DNA of 64,000 bases. Source: Bacillus sp. MM2020_4 (GTDB lineage: Bacteria; Bacillota; Bacilli; Bacillales; Cytobacillaceae). Both the position numbers and the translations under genes were made by a program. The notes under the pieces are model-generated. The model was not told where the DNA came from and searched no databases. It saw only the letters and a list, made by a program, of their open reading frames with translations. Below, in pieces: positions 1 through 8,899 of this stretch; the stretch's first letter is position 1, and every line of letters begins with the position of its first letter. The stretch lies in NCBI RefSeq assembly GCF_011250555.1, contig NZ_JAANMZ010000011.1, positions 30,426 to 94,425 on the forward strand, written 5' to 3'.

Positions 1-183
1 GCAAAGAAAAATTATTCATTTTTACGTTTTTCGAGTCAATAGTCGGAATTCTTCCGTCTATTTAAGCTATTTTAAGTGCTATTATCTCAATAAGAGAAAT
101 TTCTCCGCTTATTTATCAAACTCGCTTTAGCATCTAATACACTTGTACAGTTTACGGGTTGTTTCCTGAAAAAAAGAAATTTT
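1..183. other. AT-rich intergenic stretch, no gene seen
   Basis: No open frame with a ribosome binding site or recognisable protein is visible here. It is AT-rich and ends in the strong hairpin that follows. It probably separates the window from a gene outside it. Confidence 0.5.
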
Positions 184-221
184 AAAAAGGCTTAGAGATT
201 ATTGCATCTCTGAGCCTTTTT
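184..221. terminator. Bidirectional intrinsic terminator
   Basis: A stem of about 16 bp runs from AAAAAGGCT to AGCCTTTTT with a four- to six-base loop and one G-T wobble. A-rich and T-rich ends make it work on either strand. It would end the minus-strand gene at 300-632. Confidence 0.8.
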
Positions 222-299
222 GACTGTGATTTGTGCTTTGAAGTTTAGGTGCTTTGCTATTTGTATCGTTTTGCACCTCACAAATAAACCAGCTACCCA

Positions 300-632
300 C
301 TAGCGGTCTTTCTTCCCGTAATCCCAATATTTGATACTGTCTGTCTTCCCTGTGGGCTCACTTTTGATGACATTCCCATCTTTGTCCTTGTAAACTTCGT
401 ACTCTTCGTACGTTTCTACGGTATAGCCATCAACTCTTTCTGTTTTCTCCAGTTTTTCCTCCAATTCCGGAACATCACTTGACGGCTCCACTACAACGGG
501 TTGTGCCATGACCGGCTGATCGGCAGAATACGCATAATTTTTATTCCAGAAGGAGTAGGGGGATTCCAGATAGGCCGCAATCCCTATGGTAACCAAAAGG
601 CAAGATACACTTGTGACCGTTTTTATTCTCAT
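300..632 (-). CDS. Small exported or membrane-anchored hypothetical protein
   Basis: The frame codes for 110 residues. Residues 7-22 form one hydrophobic segment (SCLLVTIGIAAYL core), either an uncleaved anchor or a signal peptide; the rest is charged and acidic, with a Glu/Lys-rich middle and a YKDKDGNV turn. An AAGGAG lies about 10 bases before the ATG. It stands alone, with a terminator downstream and the MFS gene upstream on the same strand. I do not recognise the family and assign no function. Coding is likely because of the ribosome binding site, hydrophobic N-terminus and lack of a competing frame. Confidence 0.6.
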   Translation of the reverse strand: MRIKTVTSVSCLLVTIGIAAYLESPYSFWNKNYAYSADQPVMAQPVVVEPSSDVPELEEKLEKTERVDGYTVETYEEYEVYKDKDGNVIKSEPTGKTDSIKYWDYGKKDR

Positions 633-711
633 GCAACATGGGCTCCTTTGAAAAATTCTATCTTATACCCATTTTATGCATGTCCTGCACCGCCATATGA
701 CTTAATATTTT

Positions 712-1878
712 TTAATTATTATGTGCCTTCATCCCACTAAGGTGGGGGCGGAACACAAGAAATAGTAGAAAAGCAACGATTGTAATGATAACACCTGAAA
801 TATATGGGAGTCCCACTGCCATTGAAAACAGCCAGCCACCTAATGGCGGGCCGATGATGCGGCCTAAGGAATCAAAAGATGATAGAAGTCCGGTTGAACT
901 TCCATGGCCGGCAGTAGATTTCTTTGTCAGCAGGGATGAGACGCTCGGGCGAATAACCCCATTCCCGAGCCCGAATATGGTTAAATAAATGGCTGCCGTC
1001 GTAAAATTATGGACCAGCAGAATTAAACCAAAGCCAATCGCAGACACAATCATCCCGCCTTGAATAACAGAACTTTCCCCGTACTTTTTGGTTAATCTGC
1101 CGACCAGTCCTCCTTGCACCATCGCACTGCCAAAGCCCATGATCATAAAAATATAGCCTAACTGAATCGCGTCCAACCCAGCTTTTTTAGCGGCAAAATA
1201 AGCAAATGTTGCCTCTAAACCTGAAAGAGATAATGAAATTAATAATTGGACAAAAAATAGCACGGACACAGCACCGTTAAATGCTTTCCAGATAGAAGTT
1301 TTTTCCTTTGATGTATGGCTTTTTTTCTGTTTTGATTCCTTTAACAAAATAAATACCAGAATCAAGGTGATAAAGGATGATCCACTTGCAAGATAAAACG
1401 GCGTACTTAAGCTAATTTTTGAAAAAATACCGCCAATCGCCGGACCAAACACAAAGCCTAATCCTGTGGCGGCGCCAATAATTCCCATGCCTTTGCCACG
1501 ATTTTCTTCTGTTGTGATATCGGCAACATAAGCCATTGCTGTAGGCATATTGGCGGATGAAAGAATTCCCCCAAGAATTCTTGCGGCAAACAGCATCCAA
1601 AGCTCAGATGACATCGCCTGGATCAAGAAAGAAAGTCCAAGACCAGCAATTCCGATCATCATCACTGGCTTACGGCCGATGCGGTCGGACACCTGGCCCC
1701 ACATCGGTGCAAAAATAAGCTGCATGAGCGAATAAACGGCCATTAATAGGCCAAGTTCTGTTGGATTAGCGCCAATTTCTTCGGCGTAAAAGGGTAAAAC
1801 CGGAATGATGATCCCGAAACCTACCATAACCAAAAACATAACGACAAATAAAATCGGTAAAGCTGATTTTGTTTGCAA
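712..1878 (-). CDS. MFS drug-efflux transporter (DHA1/TetA-like)
   Basis: A 388-residue major facilitator protein with 12 predicted membrane helices. Two MFS signatures are visible: the loop 2-3 motif GQVSDRIGRKPVM near residues 61-73, and the antiporter-type motif C (GLGFVFGPAIGG) in helix 5, which is typical of proton-driven drug exporters. Its length matches Bmr, NorA and TetA relatives. The start is a TTG preceded by GGGAGGTGAG at good spacing. It is monocistronic; a short dyad (1913-1935) covers its probable -10 region. The substrate cannot be read from sequence. Confidence 0.85.
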   Translation of the reverse strand: MQTKSALPILFVVMFLVMVGFGIIIPVLPFYAEEIGANPTELGLLMAVYSLMQLIFAPMWGQVSDRIGRKPVMMIGIAGLGLSFLIQAMSSELWMLFAARILGGILSSANMPTAMAYVADITTEENRGKGMGIIGAATGLGFVFGPAIGGIFSKISLSTPFYLASGSSFITLILVFILLKESKQKKSHTSKEKTSIWKAFNGAVSVLFFVQLLISLSLSGLEATFAYFAAKKAGLDAIQLGYIFMIMGFGSAMVQGGLVGRLTKKYGESSVIQGGMIVSAIGFGLILLVHNFTTAAIYLTIFGLGNGVIRPSVSSLLTKKSTAGHGSSTGLLSSFDSLGRIIGPPLGGWLFSMAVGLPYISGVIITIVAFLLFLVFRPHLSGMKAHNN

Positions 1879-1912
1879 CCGAATCTCACCTCCCTAACCA
1901 TTCGAAATACGT

Positions 1913-1935
1913 ACATTCTTATTATAGAATAATGT
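1913..1935 (-). promoter_or_regulatory. Imperfect palindrome over the MFS gene promoter
   Basis: A 23-bp sequence pairs at 8 of 11 positions (ACATT ... AATGT ends) and contains a TATAAT-like -10 on the minus strand. Position and symmetry suggest an operator for a MarR- or TetR-type repressor, but no regulator gene is adjacent. No convincing -35 was found. Confidence 0.3.
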
Positions 1936-2066
1936 AAATGGCCGTTCTAATCAATTTTTTCCTCAAGTGGAAATGGTATGCAGCTTTCCATCCCTGTAAC
2001 CTTACGAAAATGCAAGGGAGGAAGCATATATAAAAATTCTTAGGATTGATAGGGGAGTACTAATAA

Positions 2067-2111
2067 AAAAAGAACTATAACGTTGATAAATTCATCAGGC
2101 CATAGTTCTTT
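2067..2111 (-). terminator. Terminator of the selenate/phosphonate-type ABC operon
   Basis: AAAGAACTAT and ATAGTTCTTT form a perfect 10-bp stem. On the minus strand it is followed by a run of T, just after the permease stop codon. Confidence 0.75.
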
Positions 2112-2116
2112 TAAAC

Positions 2117-3745
2117 TTATCGTACTGCTTTTCTCGTACTTTCCGACGCAAAATCGGCGATGAAGACGAGAATCATATAACATAAGAGGAGAAGCGTAAT
2201 TTGAGTGTAATTGAAAAAGCTCATTGCCAGTTTAAATTCCATTCCCAAACCTCCTGCACCAACAAAGCCCACGACAATCGTTGTTCGCATAATCACTTCC
2301 CAGCGATATAGAATATACGTGAGAAATCGCGGTAAAACAATAGGGAGGATGCCATAAAAAAGGGTTTCTATTTTTGAAGCACCTGAGGCAGCTAAATTTC
2401 GGATCGGGCGAGAATCCATATCTTCAATAACCTCTGCCCACAGCTTCCCGAGAATCCCGAAATTATGAAGGGCGAGCGCAATGGCTCCAGGTAGAAGTCC
2501 GGGTTTGAAGATAAAAATAATCATCATCGCCCATACCAGCTCTGGAACTGACCTCGAAAAGATATAAAGGATCCTGACTATGCCATAAAGGGGCCAATTA
2601 TACCATCTCTTAGAGCCGGTTAAATAGCCATTAGCCATATTTCGAGCAGCAGGAACTACTGTAAGGAATGCTGCGATGGTCGCAAATCCAATCGCCATAA
2701 TACTCATTTCAAACGTTTCGAGCGTAAGTTTTAACACAGCAGCCCAGCTTCTCCCATCAAGGAAAGCAGGGTCATCACTAGTTAATCCAATCAACCCACC
2801 AAAAAATCTTTTTGCCGCTTCGATATTTTTCTCCGATAGTAATTCAAAAAACTCCGCATTCTCCGCAATCTGGATAAAGGCCCACGACCCAACTATTAGC
2901 AACAGTGTGAAAAATACGGATCTCCATCCAGCACTGAATCCAGATTGTTTCTTGCGATCTATCAAGGCTTTGCGGACAAAATTACTCCAAATATCTACCA
3001 ATAGGACGAGAGCGATGAGGAAAAAGACAAAGGCCCAAACCCGGTCATATTTAAGATCTTGGAGCGAAAGTTGTATCTGATAGCCGAGACCACCAAGACC
3101 AATAAAGCTCATAATCGCAGAGGAACGAATCGCACATTCAAAGCGGTACATCGTATAGCTGATCATACCAGCCCAAATGAGTGGAAGATAACCGTAAATT
3201 AGGGTTTGTAGTTTCGATGCTCCTGCGGAATGTAAGGCCTTGATTGGTTCTTCTGACACATCGGTTAGCATATCCGCAAAAATACGTCCAAGGATGCCGC
3301 CATAGGGAATGGCCAAAGCAAAAATGGCCGCATAGGGGGAAAGTCCGATGGCTGCCACAAACAGCCATGCCCATATTAATTCATGAATCGAGCGGGTAAA
3401 CCCTAATATTCCTCTAAAGAAAACCTTAGAGACCATCCTGGAGGATTTATTGGAAGTCAATACACCTGATGCAAGAATTCCGACGATAAAGGCATAGATA
3501 ATGGCTAAAGACATTCCCACAACAGCGTAAGCAAGAGTTGTCCACGCAGATTCGAACCCGAGTATTAAGACTTCAGACGATAAATCCGGATGAATCAGTC
3601 CTTCCACTATTTGCAATAAGGTTGGAATTCCGCCGGAATGAACTAAATCGGCATTCCATTCAATCGAAAAGAGGCTCCAGATAAAAATGGCAAGTAAAAC
3701 CAAAGTTAGAATGAACCGATTATGCAAGCGAAAGATCAATTTCAT
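2117..3745 (-). CDS. phnE: Fused ABC permease, phosphonate type (putative selenate importer)
   Basis: This 542-residue protein has two PhnE-type permease domains in tandem. Each carries the cytoplasmic loop that contacts the ATPase: SAGASKLQTLIYG in the N-terminal half and ASGASKIETLFYG in the C-terminal half. Each half begins with a membrane segment. Many related systems use two separate PhnE proteins or a homodimer, so the fusion would supply the whole membrane channel from one chain. Its start overlaps the ATPase stop by four bases (ATGA), showing translational coupling. The substrate is inferred only from the binding protein and the selenium genes nearby; phosphonate or phosphite remain possible. 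Confidence 0.82.
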   Translation of the reverse strand: MKLIFRLHNRFILTLVLLAIFIWSLFSIEWNADLVHSGGIPTLLQIVEGLIHPDLSSEVLILGFESAWTTLAYAVVGMSLAIIYAFIVGILASGVLTSNKSSRMVSKVFFRGILGFTRSIHELIWAWLFVAAIGLSPYAAIFALAIPYGGILGRIFADMLTDVSEEPIKALHSAGASKLQTLIYGYLPLIWAGMISYTMYRFECAIRSSAIMSFIGLGGLGYQIQLSLQDLKYDRVWAFVFFLIALVLLVDIWSNFVRKALIDRKKQSGFSAGWRSVFFTLLLIVGSWAFIQIAENAEFFELLSEKNIEAAKRFFGGLIGLTSDDPAFLDGRSWAAVLKLTLETFEMSIMAIGFATIAAFLTVVPAARNMANGYLTGSKRWYNWPLYGIVRILYIFSRSVPELVWAMMIIFIFKPGLLPGAIALALHNFGILGKLWAEVIEDMDSRPIRNLAASGASKIETLFYGILPIVLPRFLTYILYRWEVIMRTTIVVGFVGAGGLGMEFKLAMSFFNYTQITLLLLCYMILVFIADFASESTRKAVR

Positions 3746-4500
3746 GCCATTACACCACTTTTAAGCTGATACAGCTCAGCTAAAAGATCATCTGTTACTT
3801 TTTCAGTTGGCAGGTCAAAGAATATTTCACCATTTTTCATAGAAATAATCCGCGTAAAATATTTTCTGGCGTATTCAACAGAATGCAAGCTGGTAATTAA
3901 CGTTTGCTTTTCTTCGGTAACGATTTTCGTTAGCATCTGAAGAATATCATCTGCACGTGCAGGGTCAAGGGAGGCTACCGGTTCATCTGCTAAAATGATT
4001 TCAGGCTTTTGCACCATTAATCTTGCCATCGCAACCCTTTGCTGCTCCCCGCCGGATAGGGTAGAGGTAATCTCATACGCTTTTCCGTGAAGGCCAACCC
4101 GTTCTAATGCTTTTATGGCAAGATCTTTTTCCTGTGGAACAAGTAAGGAAAAAAGTGATTTTATTGTACCCCACTCCGAAAGTTTCCCCACCAACACATT
4201 ATGGATGACGGCAAGCGGTCCAATTAAATCAAATTGCTGACGGATAACACCGACTTTTTTGGCGAGGGATTTCCCTTTTTTATGCGCACTGAGGGACTTA
4301 CTATCTATTAAAAGATCTCCGCTGGAAAGTGGAATAAGCCCTGCAATCGAATTTAGAAGCGTCGTTTTACCGGCACCACTTGGTCCAATCAAAGCCACTA
4401 ATTCCCCTTGTTTAACCGTAAAAGAAAGGGAAGATAGGGCTATCTTCCGCTCAAAGTTTTTTGTTAAATGATTTGCTTCAATCATTATTTTTGAAGACAT
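3742..4500 (-). CDS. phnC: ABC transporter ATP-binding protein, PhnC type
   Basis: A 252-residue ATPase. The Walker A motif GPSGAGKTTLLNSI lies near residues 38-51, the signature TLSGGEQQRVAMAR near 143-156 and Walker B ILADEPVASLDP follows, with the H-loop histidine in SLHSVEYA. Length and motif order fit PhnC-like ATPases. It is the middle gene of a three-gene minus-strand operon with the binding protein upstream and the fused permease downstream. AAGGTGT lies 8 bases before the ATG. It should drive import of the oxyanion bound by the upstream lipoprotein. Confidence 0.85.
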   Translation of the reverse strand: MSSKIMIEANHLTKNFERKIALSSLSFTVKQGELVALIGPSGAGKTTLLNSIAGLIPLSSGDLLIDSKSLSAHKKGKSLAKKVGVIRQQFDLIGPLAVIHNVLVGKLSEWGTIKSLFSLLVPQEKDLAIKALERVGLHGKAYEITSTLSGGEQQRVAMARLMVQKPEIILADEPVASLDPARADDILQMLTKIVTEEKQTLITSLHSVEYARKYFTRIISMKNGEIFFDLPTEKVTDDLLAELYQLKSGVMA

Positions 4501-4515
4501 CTTTTTCTACACCTT

Positions 4516-5418
4516 CTACTTAATAATCTTTAGTTCCTTTGCCACTTTCTCAATCTTTTTGTAATTATCATTTTTTGTTTCAACAAAGCTGTCCGTTTGG
4601 AATAAATCAGCAATATCTTTTTGCTCACCGGTAATGGAAAGTAGGGCATTCTTCACGTTTTGCTTTGTGCCCTTCCCAAATACGTCCTCCACATTGCTAT
4701 TGATTGTCCAGTTATAATCGTAATAAGCAGGGGTAGTGTAAAATACTTTTACTTTGTTGGTATCGACTTTTCCTTCTTTTACCGCAGACTCCCAAACAGC
4801 TTCGTTTAAAGCACCTGTTTTGAAAGCACCCGATTCTACTAATTTATAGGTTGCGTCATGGGAACCGGAGTAATTCGGTTTACCGTCCAAGTCTTGCTCA
4901 GGTTTGATTCCTGCTTCCGTTAGAAAATATCGAGGCATCAAATGGCCGGAGGTTGAGCTTTCGCTGCCAAATGTGAACGATTTGCCTTTCATGTCTTCGA
5001 GTTTTGTGAAGTTTTCCGATGTCTGAGTAATAAAAACAGAGTGAAACTCGGCGTCACGTGGTCGCTGAACGATGGATTCTGCATCCGGAACTAGATTTCT
5101 AGCTTGCACACTTGTTAAGCCTCCAAACCAGGCCATATGTATTTCACCGCGTTGAAATCCCGTTACAAGCGCTGCATAATCAACTGATGGTACAAATTCG
5201 ACCTTTAATCCCGTCTTTTCACTAAGATATTTAGCGACTGCTGTCATTCCTTTATCGAGATCAGCGGCGTTCTGGTCAGGGATCGCCCCAATTTTAAATA
5301 CTTCATTTGTCTTTGTTTCTTTTTTTCCTTCATTCGCATGATCATCTTTTTGGCTGCCACATGCAGCTAATGAAAATACAAGCATTGTAAGAATAAGAAT
5401 AGAAAACCACTTTTTCAC
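4516..5418 (-). CDS. Substrate-binding lipoprotein, putative selenate/phosphonate-type ABC transporter
   Basis: A 300-residue lipoprotein. A lipobox (SLAAC) follows an N-terminal hydrophobic segment, so Cys is lipidated and the protein sits outside the membrane. The mature part is PhnD-like (phosphate/phosphite/phosphonate binding superfamily). IGAIPDQN at the start of the fold and the MAWFGGLTSVQAR stretch match my memory of the subfamily named putative selenate-binding proteins, which occurs with selD. I chose the GTG at 5418, not the GTG at 5427, because AGGTGA then sits at normal spacing. The genome context (selD, selA and UGA-containing genes 10 kb away) supports selenium uptake, but specificity is inferred. 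Confidence 0.78.
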   Translation of the reverse strand: MKKWFSILILTMLVFSLAACGSQKDDHANEGKKETKTNEVFKIGAIPDQNAADLDKGMTAVAKYLSEKTGLKVEFVPSVDYAALVTGFQRGEIHMAWFGGLTSVQARNLVPDAESIVQRPRDAEFHSVFITQTSENFTKLEDMKGKSFTFGSESSTSGHLMPRYFLTEAGIKPEQDLDGKPNYSGSHDATYKLVESGAFKTGALNEAVWESAVKEGKVDTNKVKVFYTTPAYYDYNWTINSNVEDVFGKGTKQNVKNALLSITGEQKDIADLFQTDSFVETKNDNYKKIEKVAKELKIIK

Positions 5419-5552
5419 TATATTCACCTCATAAAAGAATTAAGTACATGGTAATTTTACAGGTTTCGACATATTATGCAATGGATTTCACCAACTTTCC
5501 ATAATTTTTTTTAATACTTGTTATAAAAATTTTTTATTTATAAGAGGTATTT

Positions 5553-5590
5553 TAATAAATAAAATCCCCTGCATCTTTTAGCAGGGGATT
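5553..5590 (-). terminator. Hairpin with T-run upstream of the ABC importer operon
   Basis: AATCCCCTGC and GCAGGGGATT form a perfect 10-bp stem with an 8-base loop. Only the minus strand has a following T-rich tract. It therefore reads towards the importer operon. It could be an attenuator in a long leader, or it could simply insulate the operon; a possible promoter lies between it and the gene. Confidence 0.55.
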
Positions 5591-5758
5591 CATCATATTA
5601 CACTGTATGTTGTGACCCATTTCTCGTTGCTTACTATATAGCGAGTCAGCTTTGAAAATTCTTATTGAAAAATACCATTCTTAATTGGCAATAACAACAT
5701 TTCTCTGTATAGTCTACCTATCGATTTGGGTATTGTAAGGGAAAAAGGGAAATTACAT

Positions 5759-6238
5759 ATGATCGGACTACTAGTGGCTATTCTTATCTTTAATTCCATT
5801 GCTTTTATCAAAAATAAACGACTTTCGGGCAATCAAATCGTTCATATTTGGTCATTTACAATTGCTTTTCAGGTTGTCTTCGATGTATTTGTCGAGTTCA
5901 AATACCATGGATATTGGTATTTTGATAAAGAAATCGATTGGGTAGGTCTTCTGCCGCACTTATTTCTCGTACCAGCCGCTAATATCATCTTTTTAAAATG
6001 GTTTCCGTTTAATTCAAACATAGTGAAACAAATTTTGTATTTCGTTGTTTTCATCATCATTATTCTCCTTTACGAATTGGTCACCCTATTGCCAGGACCG
6101 TGGGGGTACTTTCATTATGGTTGGTGGAAACTTTGGCACGCTGCCATGATAAATCCATTCTTATTGCTGATTTTATTAGGGTATTATAAGTGGATTTGCA
6201 GGCTGGAGGAGAAGGCTGCTCGTAAAAACCAGGATTAA
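5759..6238 (+). CDS. Small multi-pass membrane protein (CBO0543-like)
   Basis: A 159-residue, strongly hydrophobic protein with four to five predicted membrane segments and aromatic motifs such as GYWYFDKEIDW and FHYGWWKLWH. These recall the uncharacterised CBO0543 family of Gram-positive spore formers. I start at 5759 because AAGGGAAAAAGGG lies just before this ATG; the longer frame from 5726 has no comparable site. The tail is Lys/Arg-rich and probably cytoplasmic. No function is assigned; it is transcribed on its own. Confidence 0.65.
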   Translation: MIGLLVAILIFNSIAFIKNKRLSGNQIVHIWSFTIAFQVVFDVFVEFKYHGYWYFDKEIDWVGLLPHLFLVPAANIIFLKWFPFNSNIVKQILYFVVFIIIILLYELVTLLPGPWGYFHYGWWKLWHAAMINPFLLLILLGYYKWICRLEEKAARKNQD

Positions 6239-6315
6239 CGCATATTTTTTAATGCCGTTTAGACAAGCATACAAACATGTACATATAATAAAAGAAAAAT
6301 GGAAGGGGTGGATAG

Positions 6316-6525
6316 ATGGCGATTAATCGAGATGGAGTCACGATTGGTACGATTTCTGGTGGTATTGTTAACTTTGGAGGAGCTGTTTATATTTCTCCTA
6401 TATCAATCACACGAACAACCACTGGTGCGGGTGAGGAAAATAAAGGGGCAGTGACAGCCACGAATTCAGCAACGCAAACCAGTATATCCAATATATTAGA
6501 CGTAATCAGCCGGAGTTTACGATAA
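6316..6525 (+). CDS. GerPA/GerPF-like spore protein
   Basis: A 69-residue protein with the pattern GGIVNFGGAVYISP near residues 15-28, close to the GGGVxNFGDxxYISP core of GerPA and GerPF. Those small proteins help germinants pass through the spore coat. The remainder is Gly/Thr/Ser-rich, as in that family. GGAAGGGGTGG precedes the ATG. It is a single gene, not part of a gerPABCDEF operon, so it is probably a stand-alone paralogue; sporulation timing is inferred. Confidence 0.68.
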   Translation: MAINRDGVTIGTISGGIVNFGGAVYISPISITRTTTGAGEENKGAVTATNSATQTSISNILDVISRSLR

Positions 6526-6543
6526 CTCCGGCTGATTTTTTTT
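6504..6543 (+). terminator. Intrinsic terminator overlapping the GerPA-like stop codon
   Basis: AATCAGCCGGAGTT pairs over 14 bp with AACTCCGGCTGATT around a 6-base loop, followed by a T-run on the plus strand. The gene's stop codon is in the loop. Confidence 0.85.
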
Positions 6544-6546
6544 ATA

Positions 6547-7850
6547 TTAGGATGCCTTTAAGCCTTGAGAAGATTGGCTTTGCTTCAACGGTTTTGCCAC
6601 ATTAAAGACGATATTTAGAAAAATGGCGGTTAAACTGCCAGCGACTATCCCGCTATTTGTCAGGATTTTAATACTTTCCGGTAACTGGGCAAATAGATCA
6701 GGAACGGTTGTAACTCCTAACCCAACACCAACAGAGCAAGCAATGATCAAGAGATTCTCTTGAGAAGAAAAATCAACCTTACTGAGCATCTTAATACCTG
6801 AAGCAATCACCATTCCAAACATGGCCACCATTGCACCCCCAAGAACGGAGGTGGGGATTACCGTGGTTAAGGCAGCAATTTTTGGAACAAATCCAAGAAA
6901 AATTAAGATTCCAGCAGCTGTATAAATGACTTTTTTGTCTTTCACACCTGAAAACTGGACAAGGCCGACATTTTGCGAATAGGTGGTATAGGGGAATGAA
7001 TTGAATACGGCCCCGATGACACTAGCTAAACCTTCAGAACGATAGCCTTTGACCAAATCTTTCTCCGTAAGCTTCCTGCCAGTAATATCACTTAAAGCGA
7101 AATAGACACCAGATGATTCTACAAGACTCACAATCGCCACAAGAGTCATGGTAATGATCGGAGCTAATTCAAATGATGGTGTGGCGAAATGGAAAGGGGT
7201 TACCATATGGAACCAGGAAGCCTCATCGACGGCTGAAAAGTTTACTTTCCCCATAAAGAAAGCTACAGCTGTTCCAGCCACTAATCCTAAAAGAATAGAA
7301 ATAGCGCGAATAAAACCTTTAAAAAATCGGTAAAGAATAATAATAAATAGCAACGTACCAAACGCGAGAGCGATATTGGAAATTGACCCGAAGTCAGGGC
7401 TGCCTTGACCGCCAGCCACGTTATTCATAGCAACTGGAATCAATGTTGTTCCAATGATCGTGACAACAGAACCGGTAACAACTGGCGGAAAGAAGCGGAT
7501 CAGCTTTCCAAAAAAGGTCGCAATGAGCATAACAATAATACCGGACACCAATATCGATCCGTAGATAGCGGAAAGACCATATTGTCCACCAATGGCAATA
7601 ATTGGCCCCACAGCGGTAAACGTACAGCCCAGCACGATCGGCAGTCCAATACCAAAATAACGATTTTGCCATACTTGAAGCAATGTGGCGATTCCACTTG
7701 TCAGAATATCAAGTGAAACTAAATAGGCTAATTGTTTACTAGAAAGACCAAGTGCACCACCGATGATTAGAGGGACAATCACGGCTCCAGCATACATCGC
7801 TAATACGTGCTGAATCCCTAAAGAAGCGGTTTTCAAAGGATTTTGTTTCA

Positions 7851-7851
<1 letters not shown>
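6547..7851 (-). CDS. pbuX: Xanthine permease
   Basis: A 434-residue nucleobase:cation symporter-2 (NCS2) protein with about 12-14 membrane segments. The conserved QNVGLVQFSGVKDKKV region and the SSGVYFALSD motif match xanthine/uric acid permeases. It imports xanthine for salvage. Its start codon overlaps the xpt stop, so the two are translated as a pair from the riboswitch-controlled transcript. Gene order and product agree with the B. subtilis xpt-pbuX operon. Confidence 0.92.
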
Positions 7852-8450
<599 letters not shown>

Positions 8451-8476
8451 TTATTTCCCCCTAATGAAAAGTAAAA

Positions 8477-8531
8477 AGCCCAAAGATCATCGCTCACTTC
8501 CATAATCGAGTGAGGCAATGACCCTTGGGCT
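8477..8531 (-). terminator. Riboswitch-controlled terminator before xpt
   Basis: AGCCCAAGGGTCAT... pairs with ATGATCTTTGGGCT and is followed by TTTTTA on the minus strand. It lies between the purine aptamer and xpt, the expected place for the expression platform. Confidence 0.88.
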
Positions 8532-8589
8532 AAATGTCCAAAAGGGCACAGAAAAGCGCACAATTAACCCATGCATTTTTCTCATTACC

Positions 8590-8660
8590 CACTCATAGTC
8601 GGATTATTTACGGTAATCCGGTAGAAACTTGCAAGCCATATCCCTGCGATTATACGAGCG
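8590..8660 (-). promoter_or_regulatory. Guanine-class purine riboswitch aptamer
   Basis: On the minus strand P1 is CGCTCGTA with TATGAGTG, P2 is GCAGG-GATATGG-CTTGC and P3 is CGGATTA-CCGTAAA-TAATCCG; the joining segments include AAGTTTCTAC. The two loops have the GATATGG and CCGTAAA sequences that kiss in this class. The specificity base before TATG is C, indicating guanine, hypoxanthine or xanthine rather than adenine. Binding should favour the downstream terminator and shut off xpt-pbuX. Confidence 0.95.
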
Positions 8661-8683
8661 AAGTCTTATTCATTTATGTTCAC

Positions 8684-8711
8684 ATTATAACACGGGGAAT
8701 CTATTATTCAA
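8684..8711 (-). promoter_or_regulatory. Sigma-A promoter of the riboswitch-xpt-pbuX transcript
   Basis: On the minus strand TTGAAT (-35) and a perfect TATAAT (-10) are 16 bp apart. The aptamer begins about 24 bases downstream. Confidence 0.75.
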
Positions 8712-8724
8712 CCCTTAATTTCAA

Positions 8725-8768
8725 AAAGGCGAACAATCAATTGATTAACAGGTAAATTGTTCGCCTTT
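8725..8768. terminator. Hairpin between xpt promoter and acyl-CoA ligase gene
   Basis: AAAGGCGAACAAT and ATTGTTCGCCTTT form a perfect 13-bp stem with an 18-base loop. T residues follow in both directions. It insulates the two divergent transcription units. Confidence 0.6.
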
Positions 8769-8899
8769 ATAAAACGCTTTCTTCATTATGCTCATGTTGC
8801 AAAACAAGGATTGAATAAGTATTCATTTTCCGTTACTATTAAGATATGTTCCTTTATTCAGAAGATTCAAAAATATATTCTAAAATCGGGGGAATGAAA

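Noticed and set aside
2117..5418. Importer as a definite phosphonate system
   Set aside because: No C-P lyase or phosphonatase genes are nearby, and the binding protein looks closer to the putative selenate branch; left open, not asserted.
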